Shown here one piece after another: positions 1 through 7,393 of a DNA stretch of 19,552 bases. Made by a program: the position numbers and the translations under genes. Within the stretch, counting starts at the first letter, position 1; the number at the start of each line of letters is the position of its first letter. This stretch comes from Erysipelotrichaceae bacterium UBA4808 (GTDB taxonomy: Bacteria > Bacillota_I > Bacilli_A > Erysipelotrichales > Erysipelotrichaceae): positions 7,668 to 27,219 of the forward strand of contig DHGC01000097.1 of NCBI GenBank assembly GCA_002402585.1, in the 5' to 3' direction. The notes beneath the pieces are model-generated. The model saw nothing but the letters and a program-made list of their open reading frames with translations. It had not been told where the DNA came from and ran no database searches.

Positions 1-300
1 GGTTATTCCAACGGTGCAAACATTGCCGCAAGCATACTGTTTCATTATCAAGACGCCTTTGAAAAGGCGATTCTCTTGCATCCCATGGTTCCGCTTCGTA
101 AGGAACTTCCGGATTTGTCGAATGTGTCCATCTTTATAGGAGCCGGCAAAAACGATCCCATCTGCCCACCTGAACAAAGCATTGAATTGGAACGCTTGTT
201 CAAAAATGCGAATGCGAAGGTGCACCTTCATTGGGAAAACAATGGTCATCGTCTCACACAGAGTGAATTGGATGCCGTTAAAGATTGGTTACTAAAATAG
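1..300 (+). CDS. Carboxylesterase / alpha-beta hydrolase, MhqD-like (3' part)
   Basis: Only the last 99 codons are present; the frame is open from base 1. The fragment begins with GYSNG, the GxSxG nucleophile elbow, so the catalytic Ser is the third visible residue. The Asp lies in GAGKNDPICP and the His in NNGHRL, completing the Ser-Asp-His triad of the phospholipase/carboxylesterase family (Abhydrolase_2). The stretch around the nucleophile (GYSNGANIAAS, then HPMVP) resembles Bacillus MhqD, a cytosolic esterase linked to quinone and electrophile resistance. MhqD genes often sit beside a VOC ring-cleaving dioxygenase (MhqO), which would lie upstream of this window and cannot be seen. The family is well supported; the MhqD assignment is inference. 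The stop codon lies inside the following terminator stem. Confidence 0.88.
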   Translation, partial: GYSNGANIAASILFHYQDAFEKAILLHPMVPLRKELPDLSNVSIFIGAGKNDPICPPEQSIELERLFKNANAKVHLHWENNGHRLTQSELDAVKDWLLK

Positions 301-331
301 AGCTTGTCCGTATGGACTTGCTCTATTTTTT
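298..331. terminator. Bidirectional intrinsic terminator between convergent genes
   Basis: Arms 298-309 and 314-325 (TAGAGC..GTCC against GGAC..GCTCTA) flank a GTAT loop, with a 2-nt internal mismatch. Six T follow on the plus strand (326-331), and TTTT follows on the minus strand. The stop codons of both convergent genes (298-300 plus, 323-325 minus) form the ends of the stem, so one hairpin can serve both. Confidence 0.8.
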
Positions 332-1978
332 CGTATTCTTGATTTTCTTCTTATTGATATACATCTTTTGATCGACTTGGTGATAGAAACGTGAGTAATT
401 ATCCCAATCCCCATGATGATAAACATCGCTTCCGACTGCGACATAGATCGGGTAGTAGAAATTTTTCGTCGTTTCATTAAGAAAGCTTTGGAAATTATCG
501 ATGCAGTGTTGGAAACGATTTGAATCCACATCTTCAATCAGTACCGCAAACTCATCCCCACCGATACGATAACACGTTCCTTGCAAGAAACCATGAACCA
601 TGGCATTGAATACCAAGCGTATCGCTTCATCACCTTGATTATGACCATAGGTATCATTGATGTGTTTCAACTCATTCAAGTCCAATAAAATTAGACGGAA
701 GCTCTTTTTATTATCGAGATAAGCTTGCACATCCCGTTCATACGCCGTGCGATTGAAGCCACCCGTCAAGAAGTCTTTATACGCCAACTTCTCCAAAAGA
801 AGAGTTTCATCACGTTGCCGCATATTGGATCGAACATAGATGAAGGTGTCAATGGCCAGCATCCCGAAGAAGATCACAACGCCGATTCTAAAGAACGTTG
901 AAATCGATGCAAACGCTTGAATGAAAAAAGATCCAATCTCCAAAATCAAACTGACCAACAAGATGATCGTATACTTTACAAAACGTTCTGCCTCTTCATT
1001 GTTGTGGACGCTAATTTCCAAAACAATCAAATAAGACGCATAGATCGCACTAACCAAGATGATGGGCAGTGTATATTGCATCATATCGATGTATACCATG
1101 ACACCCGTAATCTGAAGCGTCACGTTGATTAAAACCAAGGCTAGAAAAAGCATGGAAAGATATTTTAAATGTTGCTTGGATTTAGTTTGGGTGATGACGG
1201 CTTCTTTGATGTACAATGCAAAAAAGAAGGCGATGATTGGAATCATAAGATAAGCAAGAGACCCCAAAATAAAGCGATTCCCAACAAAAAACTGTAGCAA
1301 ACGTGTCTCCGCAAGGATCCATGTACCCGAAGTGATGGACATGAAGCCTAGATAGAACAATCGCAAATCTTGAGCATTCTTTAGTGCGAAAGATGTGGCG
1401 ATTGAAATGGCACCCAACAATGCCAACAGGAGGAACACCGCAAAACCAAAACTCTGCGAAACAAAGAGATCATGAAGAATCATTGATTTACGATCGAGAT
1501 GAACTTCATTGATCAAGCCCGCAAACTCATCCACCTTTGACACATATTCAATCCGTAAGGTCTTCCCAATCGCATCCTCTGGAATATCCACCATTATCCA
1601 AAGGCTGGTTGGTGGCATGTGGAAACGATTCGATTCAGGCTGAACATGTTCATGAATCAATTGGTCATCCAGATAGACCCAAATATCTTGCATGGATGCA
1701 CGCAAGAGAAGTGTGTCCTGATTGTCTGCCAATAAAGGGACTTTCGTTGAAGCACTGAAGCGAACACCTGTTTCCAAATCCAAATCATATGGTAAGCTTA
1801 TATTTGAACGATTCTCCGTTTGAGAGCCAACGGTCCATGGACCTGTAAGCTCGTGCATCTCACCTGAAATCAAATGGAAATCTTCACGTTGATCGGTACG
1901 ACTCAATAAAAACATCATCAAGATGAATGCGATTAAACCAATTCCAATAACTTGTCTTTTTCGATTGATGTTTTGCAT
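323..1978 (-). CDS. Membrane-bound diguanylate cyclase, 7TM-DISM + GGDEF
   Basis: Predicted 551-residue sensor that makes cyclic di-GMP from two GTP at the membrane. A signal-anchor helix (about 8-26) is followed by an extracytoplasmic region (about 30-165) resembling the 7TMR-DISM sensing domain. About seven transmembrane helices (roughly 175-381) come next, then a GGDEF domain (about 398-551) with FLTGGFNR, DLNELKHIND.YGH.QGDE and an intact RIGGDEF at 471-477. The nine residues before GGDEF contain no RxxD, so the usual inhibitory I-site appears absent. No EAL or HD-GYP domain follows. The ATG at 1978 is chosen because AAGGGA precedes it and the signal anchor starts near residue 8. A GTG at 2083 would add 35 polar residues and take most of the space before the divergent gene. 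The ligand is unknown. Confidence 0.9.
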   Translation of the reverse strand: MQNINRKRQVIGIGLIAFILMMFLLSRTDQREDFHLISGEMHELTGPWTVGSQTENRSNISLPYDLDLETGVRFSASTKVPLLADNQDTLLLRASMQDIWVYLDDQLIHEHVQPESNRFHMPPTSLWIMVDIPEDAIGKTLRIEYVSKVDEFAGLINEVHLDRKSMILHDLFVSQSFGFAVFLLLALLGAISIATSFALKNAQDLRLFYLGFMSITSGTWILAETRLLQFFVGNRFILGSLAYLMIPIIAFFFALYIKEAVITQTKSKQHLKYLSMLFLALVLINVTLQITGVMVYIDMMQYTLPIILVSAIYASYLIVLEISVHNNEEAERFVKYTIILLVSLILEIGSFFIQAFASISTFFRIGVVIFFGMLAIDTFIYVRSNMRQRDETLLLEKLAYKDFLTGGFNRTAYERDVQAYLDNKKSFRLILLDLNELKHINDTYGHNQGDEAIRLVFNAMVHGFLQGTCYRIGGDEFAVLIEDVDSNRFQHCIDNFQSFLNETTKNFYYPIYVAVGSDVYHHGDWDNYSRFYHQVDQKMYINKKKIKNTKK

Positions 1979-2132
1979 GGTTCCCTTGTAAATAAGTTTA
2001 TCACGAAACACCACTGGGGTGAATGCATATCTATGCCAATTATGTTTCATAACCATTACAAAATTCCGAAAATCATCCAACACCCCTTTTATCCTTTTGA
2101 GTGCTACGATGATGGAAATAAAGGAGGCTTCT

Positions 2133-2603
2133 ATGCCATCACAGGGTCTGATTACAGAGCTTTGGTTTGATGACCAAGCCCTTGAAGCCGCAACGTTCTA
2201 TACCAATTTGTTTTCAGACAGTAGGCTTGGGCCGATTCATCACTACACGGCCGAGAATCCAAGTGGTAAACCAATCGGTTCGATTCTTACGGTTGATTTC
2301 ACAATCATGAGCCAACGCTTCCAAGCGCTTAATGGAGGCCCTCATTTCAAACTGAGTGAAGCCATTTCTTTTGTGATTGAATGTGAAGACCAAGCTGAGG
2401 TCGATTATTACTGGGATCAGCTCTCCAAAGATCCTGATTCTGAAGCGTGCGGTTGGTGCAAAGATCAATTCGGTGTAAGTTGGCAGATCGTACCTAAGGG
2501 GCTTGAAGAGCTTATGTATCCAGATGACCCCATTAAAGCAAAGGAAGCGATGGAAAGACTCCTTGATATGAAGAAAATCATTATTGCGGATTTTTATAAG
2601 TAA
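2133..2603 (+). CDS. VOC / PhnB-like (3-dmu-9_3-mt domain) protein
   Basis: 156-residue cytosolic protein of the glyoxalase/VOC superfamily, matching the PhnB / 3-demethylubiquinone methyltransferase-like group (PF06983). It opens with an ITELWFDDQALEAATFY segment, has a central FQALNGGPHFKLSEAISFVIEC segment, and ends with the typical CGWCKDQFGVSWQIVP followed by a helical tail. Members form beta-alpha-beta-beta-beta folds; most have no assigned reaction despite their names, so function is open. The ATG at 2133 is chosen because AAGGAGG (2121-2127) lies five bases upstream. A longer frame from 2019 lacks this support and has a non-family N-terminus. It is a monocistronic gene, divergent from the GGDEF gene and followed by its own terminator. 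Confidence 0.88.
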   Translation: MPSQGLITELWFDDQALEAATFYTNLFSDSRLGPIHHYTAENPSGKPIGSILTVDFTIMSQRFQALNGGPHFKLSEAISFVIECEDQAEVDYYWDQLSKDPDSEACGWCKDQFGVSWQIVPKGLEELMYPDDPIKAKEAMERLLDMKKIIIADFYK

Positions 2604-2629
2604 ACGATGCTCATTCGAGCACCGTTTTT
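2604..2629 (+). terminator. Intrinsic terminator of the VOC gene
   Basis: Directly after the stop codon, arms 2604-2612 (ACGATGCTC) and 2617-2625 (GAGCACCGT) pair over nine positions with one A/C mismatch and an ATTC loop, followed by T at 2625-2629. It overlaps the end of the convergent minus-strand gene. Confidence 0.75.
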
Positions 2630-3246
2630 AATTCATTCGCTAATGTGTCTACCCAAACCGCTATTACCTTTTCATCGACATCTTGATCTGTAATCACTTG
2701 GTCAATGAACACATAGGTATCTTCAACCTTGAATGCATATTGAACTTGTATGTAGTGATATGTCACCCCATTGTTTGTATAGGGGTATATCCACTGTGCA
2801 TAATAATCAACTGGGATGCCTTGATCTGTTTTAAATTGTTTGTCTGAAACACTGTATCTTGGATAGGTAGCCATTGGGTTTCTAGATAGTACGATGGAAT
2901 AGACATCTGAAGGAACATACAGATGTTTCTCATCTTCGCACTCGTTGGTCCATTGAATATTGCGTTGCCAAGCAATGGGTTTGCCTAATCGATCCGCCAA
3001 GCCATTCGCAAGCCAGTGGTCCCACTGTGAATAACAGTTCATATCAATATCAATGGGCACCAAATCAAGTGATGACCATTCTGATTCTTCATAGTCATAT
3101 TTTTCAATCGTTCGACGAGCTTGATATCGAGTATCAAACTCACTACTTCCTACAATACGATAAATATTCATGGGCAATGGTCTAAAGCTCGATAGTATGA
3201 AAACGATGGCAAGAAGAACGCCAGTAAAGAAAAACCGTTGATTCAT
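2611..3246 (-). CDS. Exported or membrane-anchored protein of unknown function
   Basis: 211 residues, not recognised. A hydrophobic N-terminal segment (about 5-22, FFFTGVLLAIVFILSSF) looks like a signal peptide or anchor. It has no lipobox Cys, so it is probably anchored or secreted. The rest is polar and rich in aromatic residues (WDHW, YAQWIYPYTNN, YHYIQVQYAF), suggesting a compact extracytoplasmic beta-rich domain. Its start overlaps the stop of the DUF2812 gene in an ATGA arrangement (3243-3246), implying translational coupling. It is therefore the third gene of the PadR-DUF2812 operon, and a shared envelope role is inferred from position only. Confidence 0.75.
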   Translation of the reverse strand: MNQRFFFTGVLLAIVFILSSFRPLPMNIYRIVGSSEFDTRYQARRTIEKYDYEESEWSSLDLVPIDIDMNCYSQWDHWLANGLADRLGKPIAWQRNIQWTNECEDEKHLYVPSDVYSIVLSRNPMATYPRYSVSDKQFKTDQGIPVDYYAQWIYPYTNNGVTYHYIQVQYAFKVEDTYVFIDQVITDQDVDEKVIAVWVDTLANELKTVLE

Positions 3247-4313
3247 GCCACTACCTCCATCTTATCCAACAAGGCTTGGTGTTCCTCTAGTGAGAGATTG
3301 ATGGTGTGCAAACTGAGTATCGTATTCCCACGTTTGATGTAACTCAAGTACTCCATACCATTATTCGATTTCAATAGGACACGCTCCAATGAATTAGCAT
3401 CGATCATTTCGAATTTCAATATTGGATCATATCGGAACCAATCCAATTCTTTATCGATAAATTCATGGAAGTCAACGCTCGACAACAAGATGTAATTCTG
3501 TTTGGCTTGATAGATGCTTCGTGTCAATTGACCTTCTTCAACGATCGTCATCATTGCTGTTTTATTAGGCATAAGACTGAAAAGAGACTGTGTGTAGGAT
3601 GAATGAACAAGTTCAGCTTGTGTAGGCAACTCCCAATCAACAAGTAAATTCTCATCAACATCCATTTGAGAGGTATGAAAGAATACCACCATAACAAGCG
3701 CTAAAACCATCAAGAATCCGTTGACCATTGAAAATCGGATCATCTTTACTGCTCTTGAGATTTGGATGCGTTTCTTCTCGGACGCATGCGTGGAATAAGC
3801 TGTTCTCAACGCCTGAACGAGATGTAACATCGCTAGATACGTATATGCAATGACAGGCATCAGGGTAACCCATTTTTGATTCTGGTCATATCCCACATTT
3901 CGCGGGAATAAATAGATGATTATAACCACAATGCTCAAACCGATGGACCACAATGCATAGCGATTTAATTTACGATTTTTATGCTCCAATTCGATGGGAT
4001 CCGTTTCGAGTGGAATTGGATTGTCCTCATGGCTAATAAATAGATACAATTCACGAAGATACGTTTGACTCCCAACAACGTCCCAACCCTGCGCTTTCGC
4101 AATCTCCAAGAACTCCGTACGATTGAACAACTTTGTGTTCTCAATGGCAAACACACTGTAATGGACGCGTTTTGGTTCGGATCGTTTAAATTTCACCCAT
4201 AGGTTGTCTTGATTCAAACCCACAATGAACCAACCTTCTAATGCAAAAGCTTCTAGCCAAGCAATAAAATCCTCTGTTTGCAAATAGGGATCATACTTTA
4301 ATGCTTTGATCAT
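3243..4313 (-). CDS. DUF2812 domain membrane protein
   Basis: 356 residues. The N-terminal about 100 residues fit the DUF2812 pattern: a short amphipathic start, W..AFALEGWFIVGL, RVHYSVFAIE, then FLEIAKAQGWDVVGS. Three hydrophobic segments follow (about 118-137, 148-166, 192-213), then a soluble C-terminal half. DUF2812 proteins are usually encoded beside PadR regulators, and here the gene overlaps the end of the padR gene by 23 bases. The family's biochemical role is not known. A GGGGGA sequence about six bases before the ATG acts as ribosome binding site. The last bases overlap the next gene as ATGA. Confidence 0.85.
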   Translation of the reverse strand: MIKALKYDPYLQTEDFIAWLEAFALEGWFIVGLNQDNLWVKFKRSEPKRVHYSVFAIENTKLFNRTEFLEIAKAQGWDVVGSQTYLRELYLFISHEDNPIPLETDPIELEHKNRKLNRYALWSIGLSIVVIIIYLFPRNVGYDQNQKWVTLMPVIAYTYLAMLHLVQALRTAYSTHASEKKRIQISRAVKMIRFSMVNGFLMVLALVMVVFFHTSQMDVDENLLVDWELPTQAELVHSSYTQSLFSLMPNKTAMMTIVEEGQLTRSIYQAKQNYILLSSVDFHEFIDKELDWFRYDPILKFEMIDANSLERVLLKSNNGMEYLSYIKRGNTILSLHTINLSLEEHQALLDKMEVVA

Positions 4314-4608
4314 AAATTTCCCCCAAATAATCCTTCGTCTTATTCAACTGCTTCTGCATGCGATCGATTTCATCTTGAAGCATATCGCGGCCCTTACGAG
4401 TCACACGATAAATTTTCTTGCGATCGACCTCTTCGACCAATTCAATAAGCTTTTCTTGTAGACAACGCGCAATCAAACCATAACAGGTCCCCGCCCCCAT
4501 GGTCAGCTCACCCCCTGAAGCTTTTTCGACTTCTTGCATGATTTGATAACCATGTAAGGGTTTAAGAAGAACCAATAAGAAATGATATAAGGATGGCGAT
4601 ATTTCCAT
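4291..4608 (-). CDS. PadR family transcriptional regulator
   Basis: 105 residues, the short form typical of PadR-s1/PadR-like repressors: an N-terminal winged helix followed by a dimerising helix. Visible landmarks are HGYQIMQEVEKAS (residues 19-31), the wing region GAGTCYGLIARCLQEKLIE, and KKIYRVTRKGRDML before the terminal helix. It is the first gene of a three-gene minus-strand operon with DUF2812 and an exported protein. AGGTGA lies six bases before the ATG. PadR regulators of this kind usually repress their own operon until a ligand binds, and an inverted repeat overlaps the promoter here. Confidence 0.92.
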   Translation of the reverse strand: MEISPSLYHFLLVLLKPLHGYQIMQEVEKASGGELTMGAGTCYGLIARCLQEKLIELVEEVDRKKIYRVTRKGRDMLQDEIDRMQKQLNKTKDYLGEIYDQSIKV

Positions 4609-4625
4609 TTACACTCACCTCGCGA

Positions 4626-4670
4626 TATATCGTATAGTGATATAGTACATAAGAATATCTGCATTGTAAA
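4626..4670 (-). promoter_or_regulatory. padR operon promoter with overlapping candidate PadR operator
   Basis: On the minus strand, TTTACA (4665-4670) and TACTAT (4642-4647) are separated by exactly 17 bases. A perfect inverted repeat, TATATC (4626-4631) and GATATA (4639-4644) with a 7-bp spacer, covers the -10 and the start region. A repressor bound here would block transcription, as expected for PadR autoregulation. Operator identity is inferred from position and symmetry. Confidence 0.6.
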
Positions 4671-4671
4671 G

Positions 4672-4691
4672 AAAAACCAGTTTCCTGGTTT
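4672..4691 (-). terminator. Intrinsic terminator of the MFS-AKR transcript
   Basis: On the minus strand, AAACCAG, a GAAA loop and CTGGTTT (4674-4691) form a 7-bp stem that runs into five T (4672-4676). It lies just after the aldo/keto reductase stop and immediately before the padR -35, so it isolates the two operons. Confidence 0.75.
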
Positions 4692-4695
4692 CGAT

Positions 4696-5682
4696 TCATC
4701 GATTTTGAGCCATAACCCCAACTAATGGATGCGGTGTATAAAGTTCTTCTAAATAGTCACATTCGGCACGACTCAGACTAAGTTGTGTTGCTTTGAGTGC
4801 CCCATCGAGATGCGATGTCTTTGTAGCTCCAACAACCGGAGAAGTGACTTTCGTTAATAACCACGCCAGTGCGACTTCCGTCATGGATACAGATTTTTGA
4901 TCTGCCAAGTCCATGACACGTTCGATGATTAACTGATCCTGTTCTTTGGTCGCATCGTATTTACCCATCGCAAACGTATCTTGGTCAAGACGTTGCGATT
5001 TTTCTTCGGGACGCTTAGATAGTCGACCGGACTCCAGCGCACTATAGGGCGTCATTGCTACATCATGCGCTAAGCAATAGGGACGCATTTCGCGTTCCTC
5101 TTCTCTAAAAACAAGATTGTGATGTCCTTGTACGGAAGTAAAAGGTGTATAACCTTTGGCTTTAGCAATTTCATTCGCTTTTGCGAGTTGCCATGCGAAA
5201 CAGTTGGATATTCCAATCGCTTTGACTTTACCACTCAATACCGTTGCATGTAGAATTCTCAAGGATTCCTCTATGGGTGTATTTGGATCCCACATATGCA
5301 TGATGTATAGATCGATGGTTTCTGTACCTAGGCGATCCAGACTATTCATTAAGCAAGTATTAATATGTTCCTCCGCACTGATTCCCATTTGAATTTGCTC
5401 AACTGTACGCGGCGTAAACTTTGTCGCAATCACCACTTCTTCACGCTTAGCAAGTTCTTTTAGAGCGCGTCCTAAATAGATCTCACTCGTGCCTCCTTGA
5501 TAGGACATGGCTGTATCAAAGAAGTTAATACCATTATCTAAAGCATATTGGATGATTGCTTTGGATTGTTCATAATCCAAAGTCCACTTGTGCATGCCTT
5601 GACCAGGATCGCCAAAGCCCATACAACCTAAACAAATCTGGGATACAAACAATTCGCTCGAACCTAATCGTACTTTTTTCAC
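4696..5682 (-). CDS. Aldo/keto reductase
   Basis: 328-residue NAD(P)H-dependent aldo/keto reductase of the cytosolic TIM-barrel superfamily, near the YajO-like bacterial group. The catalytic tetrad is visible: Asp56 (NFFDTA), Tyr61 (MSYQGG), Lys88 (ATKF) and His129 (YIMHMWD). Cofactor-binding segments include GISNCFAWQL and, near the end, VVGATKTSHLDGALKA. The start is a GTG preceded by AAAGGAG seven bases upstream. It lies 39 bases after the MFS gene on the same strand with no terminator between, so it is probably co-transcribed from the MerR-type promoter. Substrate cannot be read from sequence; detoxification of a reactive carbonyl would fit the context but is inference. Confidence 0.93.
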   Translation of the reverse strand: MKKVRLGSSELFVSQICLGCMGFGDPGQGMHKWTLDYEQSKAIIQYALDNGINFFDTAMSYQGGTSEIYLGRALKELAKREEVVIATKFTPRTVEQIQMGISAEEHINTCLMNSLDRLGTETIDLYIMHMWDPNTPIEESLRILHATVLSGKVKAIGISNCFAWQLAKANEIAKAKGYTPFTSVQGHHNLVFREEEREMRPYCLAHDVAMTPYSALESGRLSKRPEEKSQRLDQDTFAMGKYDATKEQDQLIIERVMDLADQKSVSMTEVALAWLLTKVTSPVVGATKTSHLDGALKATQLSLSRAECDYLEELYTPHPLVGVMAQNR

Positions 5683-5721
5683 GATTGATCTCCTTTCAAT
5701 TATTCTAATACATTCTCTCTA

Positions 5722-6909
5722 TTATATCTTCTCAGCTTTTGGAGCTAAGAAGCCCGTGATTGCAATGATCGCCAAGATGGCATAGACTGCGACATTTGCC
5801 CAGTATGAACTCATAACTTCACTGCTTGCCTTGATAGCGATATGGGAGAGACTGATGAAGTAATTCGATGCGAATACACCTGCTTGCATGGATGCGATCA
5901 GTAGTGTAGAACCTAAAGCCATTTTACTTGGATGCGCGATCTTAGCGTTGTAGAGTTGGAACGTATTCACGATCAAGATAAAGCCTGTTCCACAGATGAA
6001 TGCCCCCAACCACGCAATCATAGCATGTGGAGCAAAAATGACAATGAGCTGACCAACCGCACCCAAGAGTAATGCGACGCCTTGTGTACGACGACCAAAC
6101 CAGATTTGTGTCTTTGGTAGAATCAAACCAATCATGGCTCCACCTAAGGTATAGAACGAAATGGCAAGCCCTGCAACAGACGCTGTCCCTAGACTCTGTT
6201 CACGCATGAAGGTTGAAATCCCCGATAACATCGGATACATGGTCATTGTTGTGATGAATTGAATCGCAATGTAGACCAAACTCATCCAAGGAAACTTCGT
6301 ATCGACAGGTGTTTCTGCATTGTCCTTTGCGTGTTGTACATGGTCAGGCTCAATCAAGAATGCACCAACAACCAATGCGATCAATATGACAAAGAAATTG
6401 ATTAAGAAGGGATGTCTCCAACTGATCTCAGCTAAAGTACCTGTGATTGGAGAGATGATGGTTGTGGCTAAACTGGATAAGATACCTGTCAAGCCGAGAT
6501 AACGTGCGCGCTTCTCTTTGGGTACCGTTTGAATCAAAAGTGCCGTACGAATTCCAAAGAAGCCTGCGCCTAGACCAATGATCATACGGAAGGCAAGAAC
6601 GATGTTCCAACTTGGTGCATAGAAATATGGACCGACACCCCCAATCAGAATGAGAACTGTTCCGATCAAGATTGCGGTTTTATAGTTGATGCGCTTACCA
6701 ATCTGACTGCTTACCAAAAGCATGACGGGTAGACTGATCAACGCAGGTAAGGTGTTCAAAAGTCGAATTTGATCCGCAGGGATCGTAGGCCAAGCTTCGA
6801 TGCTGGTTTGAATGTTTGGGTTCATGTATCCACCCGCTGCTGCGAAGAGATAAATCGACATGGCGGCTAAGATCGACAACATGACTTTGGTGTTTGTATT
6901 TTTTGTCAT
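5722..6909 (-). CDS. MFS transporter, probable efflux protein
   Basis: 395 residues with about twelve hydrophobic segments, the usual length and layout of the major facilitator superfamily. The loop after TM2 carries a degenerate motif A (SSQIGKRINYKTAI, residues 67-80), and the fourth helix region FRMIIGLGAGFFGIRTALLIQ matches motif B. A hydrophilic central loop (about 190-208) separates the two six-helix halves. Such proton-coupled carriers usually export small molecules; the substrate is not predictable. AAGGA lies six bases before the ATG. The gene is divergent from merR with a MerR-type promoter between them, and the aldo/keto reductase follows in the same transcript. Confidence 0.92.
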   Translation of the reverse strand: MTKNTNTKVMLSILAAMSIYLFAAAGGYMNPNIQTSIEAWPTIPADQIRLLNTLPALISLPVMLLVSSQIGKRINYKTAILIGTVLILIGGVGPYFYAPSWNIVLAFRMIIGLGAGFFGIRTALLIQTVPKEKRARYLGLTGILSSLATTIISPITGTLAEISWRHPFLINFFVILIALVVGAFLIEPDHVQHAKDNAETPVDTKFPWMSLVYIAIQFITTMTMYPMLSGISTFMREQSLGTASVAGLAISFYTLGGAMIGLILPKTQIWFGRRTQGVALLLGAVGQLIVIFAPHAMIAWLGAFICGTGFILIVNTFQLYNAKIAHPSKMALGSTLLIASMQAGVFASNYFISLSHIAIKASSEVMSSYWANVAVYAILAIIAITGFLAPKAEKI

Positions 6910-6935
6910 AGAGATCCTTTCAAAAGTACGTTATA

Positions 6936-6966
6936 CTTATAGCATATTCGAGTAACTCGAAGTCAA
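6936..6966 (-). promoter_or_regulatory. MerR-type promoter of the MFS gene (19-bp spacer with dyad)
   Basis: On the minus strand, TTGACT (6961-6966) and TATAAG (6936-6941) are separated by 19 bp instead of the usual 17. A perfect 7-1-7 palindrome, TTCGAGT-A-ACTCGAA (6947-6961), lies in the spacer and touches the -35. This is the arrangement of promoters activated by MerR-family regulators, which bind the spacer and twist the DNA. The merR gene starts 18 bases away on the other strand. Confidence 0.8.
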
Positions 6967-6983
6967 GTTAAATTGGAGGGTAC

Positions 6984-7376
6984 ATGTTAAGCATCAAAGA
7001 AACAGCACAATTGTTAGAGGTCAGTGAGCATACGATACGCTATTACAGTGATAGGGGCTTGATTCCACACCTAGATCGCAGTCAGAACAATCATCGTCTT
7101 TTTGATGAGAAGTCCTTGAACTGGCTTCGGGGTGTCATCAATCTACGCCAGAGCGGAATGTCCGTCGATTCCGTAAAACATTACGTCGATCTATGCATGA
7201 TTGGGGATGAAACAATCCCACAACGCTTGGATATCATTCTTGAACAGAAACGTTTGGCTGAAGAGCGTTTACGCGTAGCCCAAGCTAATGTGGAATACTT
7301 GACTCGCAAAGTCGAGCTTTATCAAAAGTCACTTTCTGAAGGAACCAAGGATCCCTTGAATCCAAATACCTGGTAA
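6984..7376 (+). CDS. MerR family transcriptional regulator
   Basis: 130 residues. The N-terminal winged helix-turn-helix is clear (SIKETAQLLEVSEHTIRYYSD, then RGLIPHLDRSQNNHRLFDE), followed by LRQSGMSVDSVKHYVDLC and a long coiled-coil dimer helix (about 78-115). This organisation is close to AdhR/NmlR-like members. The only Cys is Cys71; no Cys is present near residue 52, where the sensor Cys of AdhR lies, so thiol sensing like AdhR is not supported. GGAGGG is four bases before the ATG. It most likely activates the divergent MFS-AKR unit through the 19-bp-spacer promoter and may regulate itself there. Confidence 0.93.
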   Translation: MLSIKETAQLLEVSEHTIRYYSDRGLIPHLDRSQNNHRLFDEKSLNWLRGVINLRQSGMSVDSVKHYVDLCMIGDETIPQRLDIILEQKRLAEERLRVAQANVEYLTRKVELYQKSLSEGTKDPLNPNTW

Positions 7377-7393
7377 GCTTGCTTACCTTTTTT
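7372..7393 (+). terminator. Intrinsic terminator of merR
   Basis: A perfect 7-bp stem GGTAAGC / GCTTACC (7372-7378, 7381-7387) with a TT tip is followed by six T (7388-7393). The merR stop codon (7374-7376) is inside the stem. The T run also touches the end of the convergent MATE gene, which has no separate T-tailed hairpin of its own. Confidence 0.8.

Noticed and set aside
917..1758. Two plus-strand frames of 71 and 73 codons opposite the GGDEF gene
   Set aside because: Antisense shadows with no start signals and low-complexity translations.
1979..2083. GTG start at 2083 adding 35 residues to the diguanylate cyclase
   Set aside because: The extension is polar, would place the signal anchor far from the N-terminus and would use most of the divergent promoter region; the ATG at 1978 has a better site.
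4503..4721. A 72-codon minus-strand frame across the padR promoter and terminator
   Set aside because: It runs through the AKR terminator, the padR promoter and the padR coding region in another frame, and has no ribosome binding site.
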